From assembly GCA_020025015.1 (NCBI GenBank), contig JAHHSV010000001.1, positions 43,909-107,908 of the forward strand: 64,000 nt of DNA. The letters are read 5' to 3'. The DNA is from Anaeroplasmataceae bacterium. GTDB lineage: Bacteria > Bacillota_I > Bacilli_A > Acholeplasmatales > Anaeroplasmataceae. This document shows, one piece after another, positions 18,532-27,090 of the stretch. The notes beneath the pieces were generated by a model. It did not search any database. It saw only the letters and a list, made by a program, of their open reading frames with translations, and had not been told where the DNA came from. How positions within the stretch are numbered: position 1 is the first letter of the stretch; each line of letters starts with the position of its first letter. The translations under genes and the position numbers were made by a program.

Positions 18532-20355
18532 ATGGCATATGTTGCACTATATCGTTCATATAGACCAAAAACTTTTAGTGAAGTGGTCGATCAAAAAGCA
18601 ATAGTTACGACCTTAAAAAATGCAATTAGTCATGATAAGGTTGCACATGCCTATTTATTTTGTGGCCCTCGAGGTACAGGTAAAACTACAATGGCAAAGA
18701 TTTTCGCCAAGGCGTTAAATTGTGAGTCAGGTCCAACGGTAGAACCATGCTTAGATTGTGAAATTTGTAAGGGTATCCAAAAGGGTACTATTCCAGATGT
18801 AATTGAAATCGATGCGGCTTCTAATAACGGAGCTGATGATATTAGACAATTAAGAGATAGTGTTAAATTCTTACCTAGCGTTTGTCGCTATAAGGTTTAT
18901 ATTATTGATGAGGTTCACATGCTTAGTAATGCAGCCTTTAATGCCTTACTAAAAACCTTAGAGGAACCACCAAAATATGTTGTCTTTATTTTAGCAACAA
19001 CTGAGCCTTATAAGCTTCCTAATACGATTTTATCTCGTTGTCAAAGATTTGATTTCCAGGCGATAAGTACTCCTGGTTTAATTGAAAGAATTAAATATGT
19101 TGCCTCATCAGAAAATTTAAAAATAACTGATGAAGCAGTTAATCAAATAGCCCTATCAGCTGAGGGTGGTATGCGTGATGCCTTAAGCCTATTAGATCAG
19201 GTTATTTCCTATTCTACTGATGAAACTATAACAATTGATGATGTTTTAGCAGTTTCAGGAAATGTTTCCTTAAATGACCTATTAGAGCTTGTTAAATTTT
19301 GTGCAGCCAATGAATCAGTCAAGGCAATTGATAAGCTAAATAGCTTAGTTGCAAAGGGTAAGGAAGTACCAAAGATTGCTTCAGATTTAACCTTATTCTT
19401 ACGAGATATTTTAATGTTTAAATCTAAGATAAATGTTAATTCTAAGCCATTATTTAGCATTGAAGAGAATAAGAGCTTCTTAATAGGCTTACCAAATTCA
19501 ATAATTTATAAGTGGCTTGAAATAATTAATCAGGCTGTTAATCAAATGAAGTTTTCTAATCAAAAAAGAACCTACTTTGATTTAGCCTTATTAAAGATGA
19601 GTGATGCTAAGGAAAATGCTGATAATGCCTTAATGGATAAGATTAATTATTTAGAGTATCAGCTTAATGAATTAGAGGTAAAATTAAAGGAAAATGCTAA
19701 TAAGCCATTAATTAAACCAGCTTTAACTACAGCTAAGGATTTATTAAAAATTCATGAGGAATTAATTAATGAGGATACAAGCTATGAGGATGCTCCTTTA
19801 GCTAATCCGGTAGTTGAAGCTAAGCCTACAATTACAGAAGCTAAGGAAGTAGTAATTTCTCATGATGAAAGCTTTATAAGTATTAAGGATATCAATAGAA
19901 TATTAAATGATGGTACTAAGGATATAAAGGAAAGATTTATTAAGGAATGGCCGATTCTAAAGATTAAATATCCTGATTTAGTAGCTATGAATATGCTATT
20001 AAATGGTAATATAGTAGCAGCCTCTAATGAGGGCTTAATTGTTGAATTACGTGATACAGGTTTTTGCGATCGTGTAATGAGCTATGCTAATCACCTAAAA
20101 ATCTTAGAAATTTTAAAATCAATATTACCAACTATTCAAGAATTTTATGCAATTCCTCATAATGTTTGGTTATCAATTAGAAATGATTTTAAAGCTAAAT
20201 TCACTAGTGGCGAGTCACAGCCTATTTTAGATGATATAGTTATTCCAGTTAAAATGCCTGTGAAGCCATTAGAGGTAAAAGAAGATAATACTGATAGTAA
20301 AATTGCCAAGCTAAAAAGAATTTTTGGCGATAAATTAGAAATAAAGGAGATATAA
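18532..20355 (+). CDS. dnaX: DNA polymerase III subunits gamma/tau
   Basis: 607 residues. This is the AAA+ clamp-loader motor that opens the DnaN ring. Walker A GPRGTGKTT (about residue 45), the zinc module with Cys at CESGPTVEPCLDCEIC, Walker B IIDEVHML and the arginine-finger segment ILSRCQRFDF are present. The C-terminal third is a tau-like region for polymerase contact; it includes a charged coiled segment (about 365-400) and a poorly conserved linker. I see no clear slippery frameshift site. The B. subtilis-like order dnaX-ybaB-recR is kept. Confidence 0.96.
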   Translation: MAYVALYRSYRPKTFSEVVDQKAIVTTLKNAISHDKVAHAYLFCGPRGTGKTTMAKIFAKALNCESGPTVEPCLDCEICKGIQKGTIPDVIEIDAASNNGADDIRQLRDSVKFLPSVCRYKVYIIDEVHMLSNAAFNALLKTLEEPPKYVVFILATTEPYKLPNTILSRCQRFDFQAISTPGLIERIKYVASSENLKITDEAVNQIALSAEGGMRDALSLLDQVISYSTDETITIDDVLAVSGNVSLNDLLELVKFCAANESVKAIDKLNSLVAKGKEVPKIASDLTLFLRDILMFKSKINVNSKPLFSIEENKSFLIGLPNSIIYKWLEIINQAVNQMKFSNQKRTYFDLALLKMSDAKENADNALMDKINYLEYQLNELEVKLKENANKPLIKPALTTAKDLLKIHEELINEDTSYEDAPLANPVVEAKPTITEAKEVVISHDESFISIKDINRILNDGTKDIKERFIKEWPILKIKYPDLVAMNMLLNGNIVAASNEGLIVELRDTGFCDRVMSYANHLKILEILKSILPTIQEFYAIPHNVWLSIRNDFKAKFTSGESQPILDDIVIPVKMPVKPLEVKEDNTDSKIAKLKRIFGDKLEIKEI

Positions 20356-20357
20356 TT

Positions 20358-20666
20358 ATGAATCAACAAATGATGATGCGTTTAAGAAAAATGCAAAAGC
20401 AATTACAGGAAGCTCAGGAAAAACTACAAAATAGTGAGTTCACTGGTACAGCTGGTGGTATGGTAAGTGCTACTATTAAGGGTACTCATGAGGTAGTAAG
20501 TATTAAGATTGACCCTGAAGCCTTTGAATCTAAGGAAGATATCGAAATGATTGAGGATTCAATTGTTAGTGCTTTAAATGATGCTAATCGTAAGCTAGAG
20601 GCTGAAACTGAAAAGGTATTAGGACCTTACGCAGGTGCAGCTGGTGGCATGGGTGGTTTATTCTAA
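20358..20666 (+). CDS. YbaB/EbfC family nucleoid-associated protein
   Basis: 102 residues, a dimeric DNA-binding protein that coats the nucleoid and works with RecR-type repair. The start MNQQMMMRLRKMQKQLQEAQEKL is the helical N-terminal part, and TIKGTHEVVSIKIDPEA is the conserved core. The C-terminus is Gly/Ala-rich. It begins 2 bp after dnaX and its stop overlaps the recR start by 1 bp. Confidence 0.93.
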   Translation: MNQQMMMRLRKMQKQLQEAQEKLQNSEFTGTAGGMVSATIKGTHEVVSIKIDPEAFESKEDIEMIEDSIVSALNDANRKLEAETEKVLGPYAGAAGGMGGLF

Positions 20667-21271
20667 TGTATAATTATCCGAAGACGCTTGAGGATTTAAT
20701 TAACTCCTTTAGTCTTCTTCCAGGCGTTGGAAAAAAAACCGCAGAACGCTATGCCTTTAGTGTTATAAATAACTTTAGGGAAGAGGAAATTGAAGAGCTT
20801 ATCAGCAATCTTGAAAATTTAAAAAATTTACATAGCTGTCCTTCCTGTGGTTCTTTAACCGATAGTGATTTATGTAGTGTTTGTAGTGATGATACAAGAA
20901 ATCATCGTTTAGTTATGGTAGTAGAGGATGTTAAGGACTTATTCGCTATGGAAAAGCTAAAGGATTATAATGGTATCTATCATGTTTTACATGGAGCCAT
21001 TAGCTTTTCTAAGGGAGTATCAGTTGATGATTTAAATATTGATTCCTTAATGACAAAGGCTGCTAATGATCAGGTTGATGAGGTTATTCTAGCAACTAAT
21101 GCTACTTTAGAGGGTGAAACTACAGCGAGGTATTTAAAGGAATTGCTTAATGATTATCCTAATATTAAGGTATCAAGAATTGCTTATGGCCTACCAGTTG
21201 GTAGTGCCTTAGTTTATGCGGATGAGATGACTCTTTTAAAGGCTCTTGAGGGTAGAAGAGAATACAAATGA
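20666..21271 (+). CDS. recR: Recombination protein RecR
   Basis: 201 residues. It acts with RecFO at single-strand gaps. It has the helix-hairpin-helix SLLPGVGKKTAERYAF, a zinc finger with Cys in CPSCG and LCSVC, the Toprim core VVEDVKDLFAME, and the Walker B-like end GLPVGSALVYADEMTLLKAL. It ends in TGA, overlapping the next start by 4 bp. Confidence 0.97.
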   Translation: MYNYPKTLEDLINSFSLLPGVGKKTAERYAFSVINNFREEEIEELISNLENLKNLHSCPSCGSLTDSDLCSVCSDDTRNHRLVMVVEDVKDLFAMEKLKDYNGIYHVLHGAISFSKGVSVDDLNIDSLMTKAANDQVDEVILATNATLEGETTARYLKELLNDYPNIKVSRIAYGLPVGSALVYADEMTLLKALEGRREYK

Positions 21272-21627
21272 AGCTTTTATTTAGAACAATTGTTGATGAT
21301 GAAAAAATCGAATACACTACAGATTTAGAAGCCCTAGAAAATGGTTTTTCCTTTGTTGATAAGACCTTGAATAATCTAATATATATATATAAGGAACAGG
21401 ATTGGATTTATTTAAGAAGGCTTGGTAGTGTTACTCAGGAAATGCGCTTTAAGGAAGGCGTTAAAAGCCTCACAAAGTATGAAAATAATGAGGGCTTAGC
21501 TTTGGATTTAGAAATAAAAACAATTAAGGCAAAGCTTACAGAAACTGGCTTTTTCTTGCATTATAATTTATTAATGGACAAAAAAGTTATATCTGATCAT
21601 AAAATTTTAGGGAAAGTTGTTAAATAA
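21268..21627 (+). CDS. Probable DUF1934 (YwiB-like) beta-barrel protein
   Basis: 119 residues, rich in predicted beta strands (KLLFRTIVDD, LIYIYKEQDWIYLRRLG, LALDLEIKTIKAKL, FFLHYNLLM). Size, strand pattern and position just before rpoE recall the lipocalin-like YwiB/DUF1934 family, whose role is unknown. Its ATG overlaps the recR stop, so it belongs to the dnaX operon. Confidence 0.55.
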   Translation: MKLLFRTIVDDEKIEYTTDLEALENGFSFVDKTLNNLIYIYKEQDWIYLRRLGSVTQEMRFKEGVKSLTKYENNEGLALDLEIKTIKAKLTETGFFLHYNLLMDKKVISDHKILGKVVK

Positions 21628-21628
21628 C

Positions 21629-21657
21629 TTGCATTATTATAGTCAATAGATTAAAAT
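21629..21657 (+). promoter_or_regulatory. Promoter of rpoE
   Basis: TTGCAT (21629-21634), 17 bp, TAAAAT (21652-21657), 28 bp before the start codon. Confidence 0.6.
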
Positions 21658-21684
21658 ATATGAGATTTTAATGGAGGAATTAAT

Positions 21685-22263
21685 ATGAATGATTATTCTC
21701 AAATGTCAATGCTAGAGGTAGCAGTTGAAATTTTAAAACAAAATGAAGGCAAAATGAAGATGACTGATTTATTAGCTGCCACATTAAAAGCTAAAGAGCT
21801 AGAAGACACTAATAATGAGTTAGCTACACGTTTATATTTAGATATAACTACAAGCGCCCTATTTGTTTATATGGGTGATGAGGAATGGGACTTAAAGGCT
21901 AATCGTCCAATCAAGGAATATGATAGAGATGGTAGCGAGTTCAATAGTAAAGAAGATTTACTTGATGAAGAGGAAGAATCTACATCTCAAGCTTCTCAAA
22001 CTCTTGATGATTTAGAAGAGGACGAAGATGAAGACGACGATGATGATGATTTCGATGGTCGTAGCGATGATGATGAGGATGAAGATGAAGAGGACGTCTT
22101 TGATGATGACGATGATTCAAGTCTTTCATATCATAGTGATGATGACGAATACGAGGATGAGGATGGTAACATTCTAAAGCGTTATAGTGAAGATGATGAC
22201 TTCGATGAAGATAAGTATAATGATTATATGGATGACTTCGAAGACATGTATGATGATCGTTAA
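21685..22263 (+). CDS. rpoE: DNA-directed RNA polymerase delta subunit
   Basis: 192 residues. Residues 1-80 form the winged-helix HARE-HTH domain (MSMLEVAVEILKQNEGKM, then AFVYMGDEEWDLK-like strands); residues 90-192 are an extreme Asp/Glu tail with only scattered aromatic and basic residues. Delta is specific to Bacillota and relatives and speeds RNA polymerase recycling and start-site discrimination. The tail is coded by GAT/GAA-rich DNA, not by a simple repeat. It has its own promoter and terminator. Confidence 0.93.
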   Translation: MNDYSQMSMLEVAVEILKQNEGKMKMTDLLAATLKAKELEDTNNELATRLYLDITTSALFVYMGDEEWDLKANRPIKEYDRDGSEFNSKEDLLDEEEESTSQASQTLDDLEEDEDEDDDDDDFDGRSDDDEDEDEEDVFDDDDDSSLSYHSDDDEYEDEDGNILKRYSEDDDFDEDKYNDYMDDFEDMYDDR

Positions 22264-22268
22264 AAATT

Positions 22269-22291
22269 AGACCTATTTAGGTCTTTTTTTA
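22269..22291 (+). terminator. rpoE terminator
   Basis: AGACCT-ATTT-AGGTCT stem-loop followed by seven T residues, six bases after the stop codon. Confidence 0.85.
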
Positions 22292-22440
22292 TAGATTGAA
22301 ATTAAGAAAATAGTAGTTTTTTATATTAATATACAAGCGAAAAATAAACGGATACTATTATTTTTAAAAAATTTTTTTAATAACATAATTTCACATAATT
22401 ACTACATAATTAAAAGAGAATTATTTAATATACTATATGT

Positions 22441-22552
22441 GTCTTCTAAGGAAGACTAACTATCATTCTCCCTTTAAATGATAGATACTTTTTCATAAGC
22501 AAACTATAACTCTCCCATGTAAAGGCCAACCCAAACGGTTGGCCTTTATACT
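22441..22552 (+). ncRNA. Candidate small RNA with C-rich loops
   Basis: In the 362-bp gap between rpoE and the response regulator, three consecutive hairpins occur. The first is GTCTTC-TAAG-GAAGAC (22441-22456). The second is an 8-bp stem CTATCATT/AATGATAG (22460-22484) showing CTCCCTTTA in its loop. A linker with CTCTCCCATG (22510-22519) follows, and the third is a perfect 12-bp stem (22520-22531 with 22537-22548). The C-rich segments could pair with AAGGAG-type ribosome sites, as known for UCCC-loop small RNAs of Firmicutes. The final T-run is weak (TTTATACTTG), and a possible -10 (TATACT, near 22430) is not convincing. Alternatively it is a leader of the downstream two-component genes. Confidence 0.4.
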
Positions 22553-22625
22553 TGTTATAAGAGATAATATTCTATCATTTGCTTTAAAATTAGTGTATAA
22601 TTTAAAATAAGAAAGAAGTGATACG

Positions 22626-23291
22626 ATGTTTAAGATAGCTTTAGTTGAAGATGAACAGGATTTGGCTAATCTTGTTATGATTTATTTAAAGAAGGAAGGC
22701 TACGAAGTAACGCACTATACTACAGGTGAGGAAGCCTTAAAGGATATTAAAAAGGGCTATAATCTTTGGATTTTAGATATAATGCTTCCTGGTATGATAT
22801 CAGGCTATGATTTAATCAAAGAAATTCGTGAGGAAAATTCAGTAGTACCTGTAATATTTACTAGTGCTCGTGATCAGGACATTGATAAAATAATGGGCTT
22901 AGAATTAGGATCAGATGATTATTTAGCTAAGCCATATTCCTTAAGAGAATTAATGCTAAGAGTTAAGGCTATTCTTAGTCGCTGCTATAAGGATGAGGAT
23001 AAGGCTAATATTATTAAATATGAAAACTATAGCATTGACTTAGATAAGCGTAGTGTTGATGCGGATGGGGAAACTTTATTTTTAACATCTAAGGAATATG
23101 ATTTATTATGCTATTTATTGGATAATAAAAATAAGGCTCTTTCACGTGAGCAAATTATTAATCACGTTTGGGGCGACGAATATTATGGTAGCGATCGTGT
23201 TGTTGATGATTTACTTCGTCGATTAAGAAGCAAAATGCCTAATATTAATGTTGAAACAATTTATGGATACGGATATAGATTACTATGGTAA
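22626..23291 (+). CDS. OmpR/PhoB-family response regulator
   Basis: 221 residues. The receiver domain has acidic residues EDE (8-10), phosphoacceptor Asp51 in WILDIML, the Ser/Thr pair at 79-80 and Lys102 in LAKPYS. The winged-helix output domain (residues 125-221) ends VDDLLRRLRSKMPN-IETIYGYGYRL, the usual recognition and wing elements. It pairs with the kinase that overlaps its end by 7 bp. The regulon is unknown; no obvious transporter or effector lies beside it. Confidence 0.92.
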   Translation: MFKIALVEDEQDLANLVMIYLKKEGYEVTHYTTGEEALKDIKKGYNLWILDIMLPGMISGYDLIKEIREENSVVPVIFTSARDQDIDKIMGLELGSDDYLAKPYSLRELMLRVKAILSRCYKDEDKANIIKYENYSIDLDKRSVDADGETLFLTSKEYDLLCYLLDNKNKALSREQIINHVWGDEYYGSDRVVDDLLRRLRSKMPNINVETIYGYGYRLLW

Positions 23292-24595
23292 ATGCAAAAA
23301 GAGGCCTAACCTCTAAAATATTTTTCCTTTTCTTTACAGTAATTATTTTGGCTTTTGGCTTTGTTACAGTTGTTGTTATTTATTCTGTACAAAACATTAG
23401 TCAGCAGGAAATATATTTTAGATTAAATACATATTGTAATATAACCTATGCTGGTTGGAGTGAGGGTGTACCAATTAATCCATCTAATGATACCGATTAT
23501 AAGTATGGAATTATTCAGGGCGATTTAACTGAGGATGGAGCAATAGTAGAGGATAGCCTAACTACAAGTAATATTGCCATCTATTTTGATGAACAAGAAT
23601 TTGCTAATTTTATTGATAGTGTAAAACAAGGGGCTGCAATGTATACTACAAATTCTAAGGGAAATCTATTTTATGTTTATAAGGTAGATGAAGCTAGGGA
23701 TAATTTTATAATTATGCTTGTAGATGATATTTATTCTACAATGTTTAGTAAAAAGATAATTATTCCGATTGTAGTTATTTTTATATTTAGTATGGTTTTA
23801 ATTAGCTTTATTGTTTTCCTATGGGTTTCTAAGCACGTGAAGCGTTTAAAGCAAATTCAAACCCATGTTCGTCAAATGAATAAGGAAAATTATGAAGTTC
23901 CTTATATTGATAATGGTGATGATGAGATTGCTGATCTTTCAAGAAGTATTGAAGAGATGCGTCTAGAAATTAAGGAAAGCGAAACAACTAAGCGAGAAAT
24001 GCTTCAAAATATTAGCCATGACTTTAAAACTCCAATTGCTGTAATTAAAAATTATGGTGAATCAATTGAGGATGGTGTTTTAGTTGAAGAGGGTGCCAAG
24101 GTTATTATTAAGCAAGCAGATATTTTAAAATCTAAGGTAAATCAACTATTGCAATATAATAGATTAGAGTACCTATCTAATGATGAGGAATTTATTGAGG
24201 TTAATTTAAAGGATATTTGTAATGAGTTTGCTAATAACTATAAGATGAGCTCGAATATTAAGTTTGAGCTAAATTTAGAGGATTGCTATTTTAAAGGCTA
24301 TCGCGAAAACTTCACAACCGTTATTGGTAATATTATTGATAATGCCTTGAGATATGCTAAAACTAAGATTGTTATAACAACGAAGAAGAATAAGCTTACA
24401 ATTTATAATGATGGTGAGCCGATTGATGAGAAATTCTTAAATGCTAACTTTAAACCATATGAAAAGGGCTCAAATGGTCAATTTGGTTTAGGTATGAGCA
24501 TTGTTAAGAAGACCTTAGATTTCTTTGATCTAAAGCTTCAGGTTTACAATGAATCCTATGGCGGTGTATCATTTGTTATAAGTAAAGAGGATTAA
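23285..24595 (+). CDS. Membrane sensor histidine kinase
   Basis: 436 residues. TM helices at about 10-34 and 155-180 bracket an extracellular sensor domain of about 120 residues. A HAMP domain follows (ISKHVKRLKQIQTHVRQM), then the dimerisation helix with His245 in ISHDFKTPI, the N box IIGNIIDNALRYA, and the ATP-lid motifs NDGEP and GQFGLGMSIVK. All catalytic motifs are intact. The stimulus is not evident from the sensor domain. There is no clear ribosome site, consistent with coupling to the response regulator. Confidence 0.92.
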   Translation: MVNAKRGLTSKIFFLFFTVIILAFGFVTVVVIYSVQNISQQEIYFRLNTYCNITYAGWSEGVPINPSNDTDYKYGIIQGDLTEDGAIVEDSLTTSNIAIYFDEQEFANFIDSVKQGAAMYTTNSKGNLFYVYKVDEARDNFIIMLVDDIYSTMFSKKIIIPIVVIFIFSMVLISFIVFLWVSKHVKRLKQIQTHVRQMNKENYEVPYIDNGDDEIADLSRSIEEMRLEIKESETTKREMLQNISHDFKTPIAVIKNYGESIEDGVLVEEGAKVIIKQADILKSKVNQLLQYNRLEYLSNDEEFIEVNLKDICNEFANNYKMSSNIKFELNLEDCYFKGYRENFTTVIGNIIDNALRYAKTKIVITTKKNKLTIYNDGEPIDEKFLNANFKPYEKGSNGQFGLGMSIVKKTLDFFDLKLQVYNESYGGVSFVISKED

Positions 24596-24636
24596 AAAAT
24601 GACTCAGTCACTTGGCTGAGTCATTTTCATTTTTAT
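24594..24636. terminator. Bidirectional terminator between the kinase and pduL
   Basis: AATGACTCAG and CTGAGTCATT form a 10-bp stem with an 8-base loop; A-run on the left and T-rich tract on the right serve both converging genes. Confidence 0.8.
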
Positions 24637-24648
24637 ATAAATATGAAA

Positions 24649-25221
24649 TTACTTAACTAATTCACCGTAAACAACGCCACTTAAGCAACCAGCATTTGCT
24701 TCATCAGTATCAATATGCATAGCTAAAGCGTATTTTTCAGAAACACGAACAACTGTATCATCGAATACTAATCTTCTACCTGTTTCATTAACAACTTTAA
24801 CGGCAACGATTTGACCATTTTCAACACCAAATTCCTCTGCATCAGCAGGAGTCATATGGATATGACGCTTAGCAACGATAACACCTTCAGATAATTCTAA
24901 TTCGCCGCATGGACCAACTAGCTTGCATGGAGCACTACCCTTAATGTCACCTGATTCTCTAACCGGTGGAACTAAACCTAATGTTCTAGCATCAGTGAAA
25001 GAAACCTCAACTTGGTTTGCACTTCTTTCAGGTCCTAAAATTGAGCAGCTTAATTCCCCCTTAGGCCCAACAACCTTAACTTTAGTAGTAGATGCAAATT
25101 GTCCTGGTTGAGAAAGCATTTTTTTCGCTTCAAGAGTCGCACCCTTACCACATAAAATTTCTAAAGCTTCTTTAGTTACATGTACGTGTCTAGCACTTGT
25201 TTCAATTAAAATTTGTTTCAT
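24649..25221 (-). CDS. pduL: PduL-type phosphate acyltransferase (phosphotransacylase)
   Basis: 190 residues. It converts acyl-CoA plus phosphate to acyl phosphate, serving as a Pta substitute. The two PduL barrels are visible, each with zinc-binding His motifs (SARHVHVT near residue 10 and AKRHIHMTPADA near 117). No N-terminal encapsulation peptide precedes the first barrel and no microcompartment genes are near, so it is probably a free housekeeping acetyl-CoA enzyme. With an acetate kinase elsewhere it would give ATP. It is the only minus-strand gene to the right of the origin and has its own promoter. Confidence 0.93.
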   Translation of the reverse strand: MKQILIETSARHVHVTKEALEILCGKGATLEAKKMLSQPGQFASTTKVKVVGPKGELSCSILGPERSANQVEVSFTDARTLGLVPPVRESGDIKGSAPCKLVGPCGELELSEGVIVAKRHIHMTPADAEEFGVENGQIVAVKVVNETGRRLVFDDTVVRVSEKYALAMHIDTDEANAGCLSGVVYGELVK

Positions 25222-25248
25222 AATATCTACCTTTCCTTTTCTCTAGTT

Positions 25249-25276
25249 ATTATAGCACTTTTTTGTTTTATATCAA
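25249..25276 (-). promoter_or_regulatory. Promoter of pduL
   Basis: Minus strand: TTGATA (25276-25271), 16 bp, TATAAT (25254-25249) preceded by TGC, an extended -10. Confidence 0.7.
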
Positions 25277-25327
25277 GATTATAACGCTTACTATAAATTA
25301 TATATTATAGAAAGCTTTTTAAAAATT

Positions 25328-25336
25328 TGTTATAAT
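25328..25336 (+). promoter_or_regulatory. Extended -10 promoter of the HD-rnmV-ksgA-ispE operon
   Basis: TGT-TATAAT, 25 bp before the HD-protein start. It is divergent from the pduL promoter. No clear -35. Confidence 0.55.
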
Positions 25337-25361
25337 TGTTTTGTATTGAGGTGAATAACTA

Positions 25362-26546
25362 ATGTTTAAAAAGCTAGAAAGACAAAAGGTATTTAGAGAT
25401 CCCTTATATGGATATATAGAAGTTAATTATGAGCTTATTAGTAAGCTAATTGATGCTAGAGAGGTTCAAAGATTAAGAAGAATTCGTCAGCTTAGTGGAG
25501 TTAGTATGGTTTTCCAAACCGCTGAGCATTCGCGTTTTACGCATTCCTTAGGCTCTTATCAAATGGCTAATTTGGTTTTAGAAAAGGTTAGTGGAGCTAA
25601 GGAAAATTTAAGTGAATATGAGCAAATTTTACTTTTAGTTAGTGCTTTGCTTCACGATATTGGTCATGGACCTTATAGCCATGCCTTTGAGGAAATTTTA
25701 GATACTCCACATGAGGAAATGACAGCGAGAATCATTGAAGCTAGCACAACCGATGTTAATCGTATTTTAAAGGAATATGGGGTAAACCCAAGTGATGTAG
25801 CAAGCATTATTAGACATAATTCTAAATATAAGGTTGTTGAAAAATTAGTATCTAGTCAGCTTGATGTTGATAGAATGGATTATTTAGCTCGTGATGCCTA
25901 TTTTACAGGTGCAACCTATGGTACTATTGATAGAAATAGATTATTAAGAAGTATGATAGTTTTAAAGGATGATGTTTTAGTAAGAGCCTCTGGTGTACAT
26001 TCGGTTGAGTCTTATTTGATGAGTAGATACCATATGTATTTCCAGGTTTATTATCATCCGGTTACTAGGGCCTATGAGCTTTTACTTGAGGGTATTTATA
26101 AGCGTATTAAGGATTTAACCGAGGCAAATATTAAGGTTGATGCCAATGTTACAAATTTCGTAAGGGTTATTAAGGATAATTCCTTAATTGAAGAATATGT
26201 TTCCTTAGATGATGCATATGTAAATGGCTTTGTTACGCAATTAACTTCCTCAAGTGATGAGATTTTAAGCACCTTAGCTAAGGCTTTTTTAAATCGTAAA
26301 TTATTTAAATATTTAGATGTTAATGAGGATATAGACATTAGTCAATTTAAGAAAAACAAATATTATTTTAATGAATCTAGTGTTAGTGCGGTTGCTTATT
26401 TAGCCAATAAGGGCGCGGTGGATTCGATAAAGCTTTTAACTGAAACGGGTGAGGTAGTAAAGCTTGAGGATTATTCACCAATTATTAAATCCTTAGCTGA
26501 ATCATCTTATAAAAAGGTTAAGCGAATTTATTATTTTGAGGCGTAG
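25362..26546 (+). CDS. HD-domain phosphohydrolase (YwfO/dGTPase-like)
   Basis: 394 residues. The metal-binding pattern is complete: His in RFTHSLGSY, the HD pair in LLHDIGHGPYSHAFE (about residues 95-110), and the Asp in SQLDVDRMDYLARDAYFTG. The N-terminus KVFRDPLYGYIEV is characteristic of SAMHD1/dGTPase-like proteins such as B. subtilis YwfO, which hydrolyse dNTPs to nucleoside plus triphosphate. Substrate preference is not deducible. It leads a four-gene operon, with RNase M5 starting 1 bp after its stop. Confidence 0.88.
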   Translation: MFKKLERQKVFRDPLYGYIEVNYELISKLIDAREVQRLRRIRQLSGVSMVFQTAEHSRFTHSLGSYQMANLVLEKVSGAKENLSEYEQILLLVSALLHDIGHGPYSHAFEEILDTPHEEMTARIIEASTTDVNRILKEYGVNPSDVASIIRHNSKYKVVEKLVSSQLDVDRMDYLARDAYFTGATYGTIDRNRLLRSMIVLKDDVLVRASGVHSVESYLMSRYHMYFQVYYHPVTRAYELLLEGIYKRIKDLTEANIKVDANVTNFVRVIKDNSLIEEYVSLDDAYVNGFVTQLTSSSDEILSTLAKAFLNRKLFKYLDVNEDIDISQFKKNKYYFNESSVSAVAYLANKGAVDSIKLLTETGEVVKLEDYSPIIKSLAESSYKKVKRIYYFEA

Positions 26547-26547
26547 A

Positions 26548-27090
26548 ATGGAACAAATTATTGTAGTAGAAGGAATTCATGATTTAAATAAAATTAAGGA
26601 GGTTTATCCTGAGGCCAATGTTTTAATTACTAATGGTAGAGAAATAAGTGAGGAAACAATTAGTATAATTAAGGCCCATAAGGATGAATTTGAATTTATT
26701 CTTTTCTTAGACCCTGATGCTCCAGGGGAAAGAATTAGAAATGAAATATTAAAAATAGTACCTAATGCTAAGAATGCTTTTTTACCAAAGAAAAAGGGCA
26801 TCAGCAAAAACCATAAAAAGGTTGGTATTGAGCATGCTAAAAATGAGGATATAATTGAGGCTTTAAATAATCTATATGAGTATAAGCCTAATTTAAAAAG
26901 GATTGAAATGAAGGATTTATATAATCTTGGTTTGATTGGCTTAGAGCAGTCTAAAAAAATTAGAGATGCTATTAGCCTAGAGCTAAATATAGGGGCTCCT
27001 AATGCTAAAACCTTTTTAAATAGATTGAATCAATTTGGTATTAGTCTAGAAAAGCTAGAGGAGTTGGTTTTAAAGTATGAAAGAAGTTAG
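26548..27090 (+). CDS. rnmV: Ribonuclease M5
   Basis: 180 residues from the ATG at 26548. A TTG four codons upstream also opens the frame, but GAGG sits well for the ATG. It matures the 5S rRNA ends in low-GC Gram-positives. The Toprim domain shows VVEGIHDLNKI and LDPDAPGERIR, with the KKKGISKNHKKVGIEHA segment; the C-terminal half is the 5S/L18 contact domain. It overlaps ksgA by 14 bp, the usual rnmV-ksgA pairing. Confidence 0.93.
   Translation: MEQIIVVEGIHDLNKIKEVYPEANVLITNGREISEETISIIKAHKDEFEFILFLDPDAPGERIRNEILKIVPNAKNAFLPKKKGISKNHKKVGIEHAKNEDIIEALNNLYEYKPNLKRIEMKDLYNLGLIGLEQSKKIRDAISLELNIGAPNAKTFLNRLNQFGISLEKLEELVLKYERS

Noticed and set aside
18532-20355. Programmed frameshift in dnaX
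   Set aside because: I found no A-rich slippery site with a following hairpin at the gamma/tau boundary; the gene reads through as full-length tau.
16046-21271. Use of TGA as tryptophan (Mycoplasma code)
   Set aside because: yidC, rnpA and recR end at TGA at family-expected positions, and Trp residues are coded by TGG.
21960-22260. Low-complexity artefact at the end of rpoE
   Set aside because: A long Asp/Glu tail is normal for the delta subunit, the codons are mixed, and the frame closes cleanly before a terminator.
22269-22600. Signal recognition particle RNA or 6S RNA in the rpoE-regulator gap
   Set aside because: The conserved GGAAG/AGCAG tetraloop region of SRP RNA and the large central bubble of 6S RNA are not visible; the hairpins there fit a different small RNA better.
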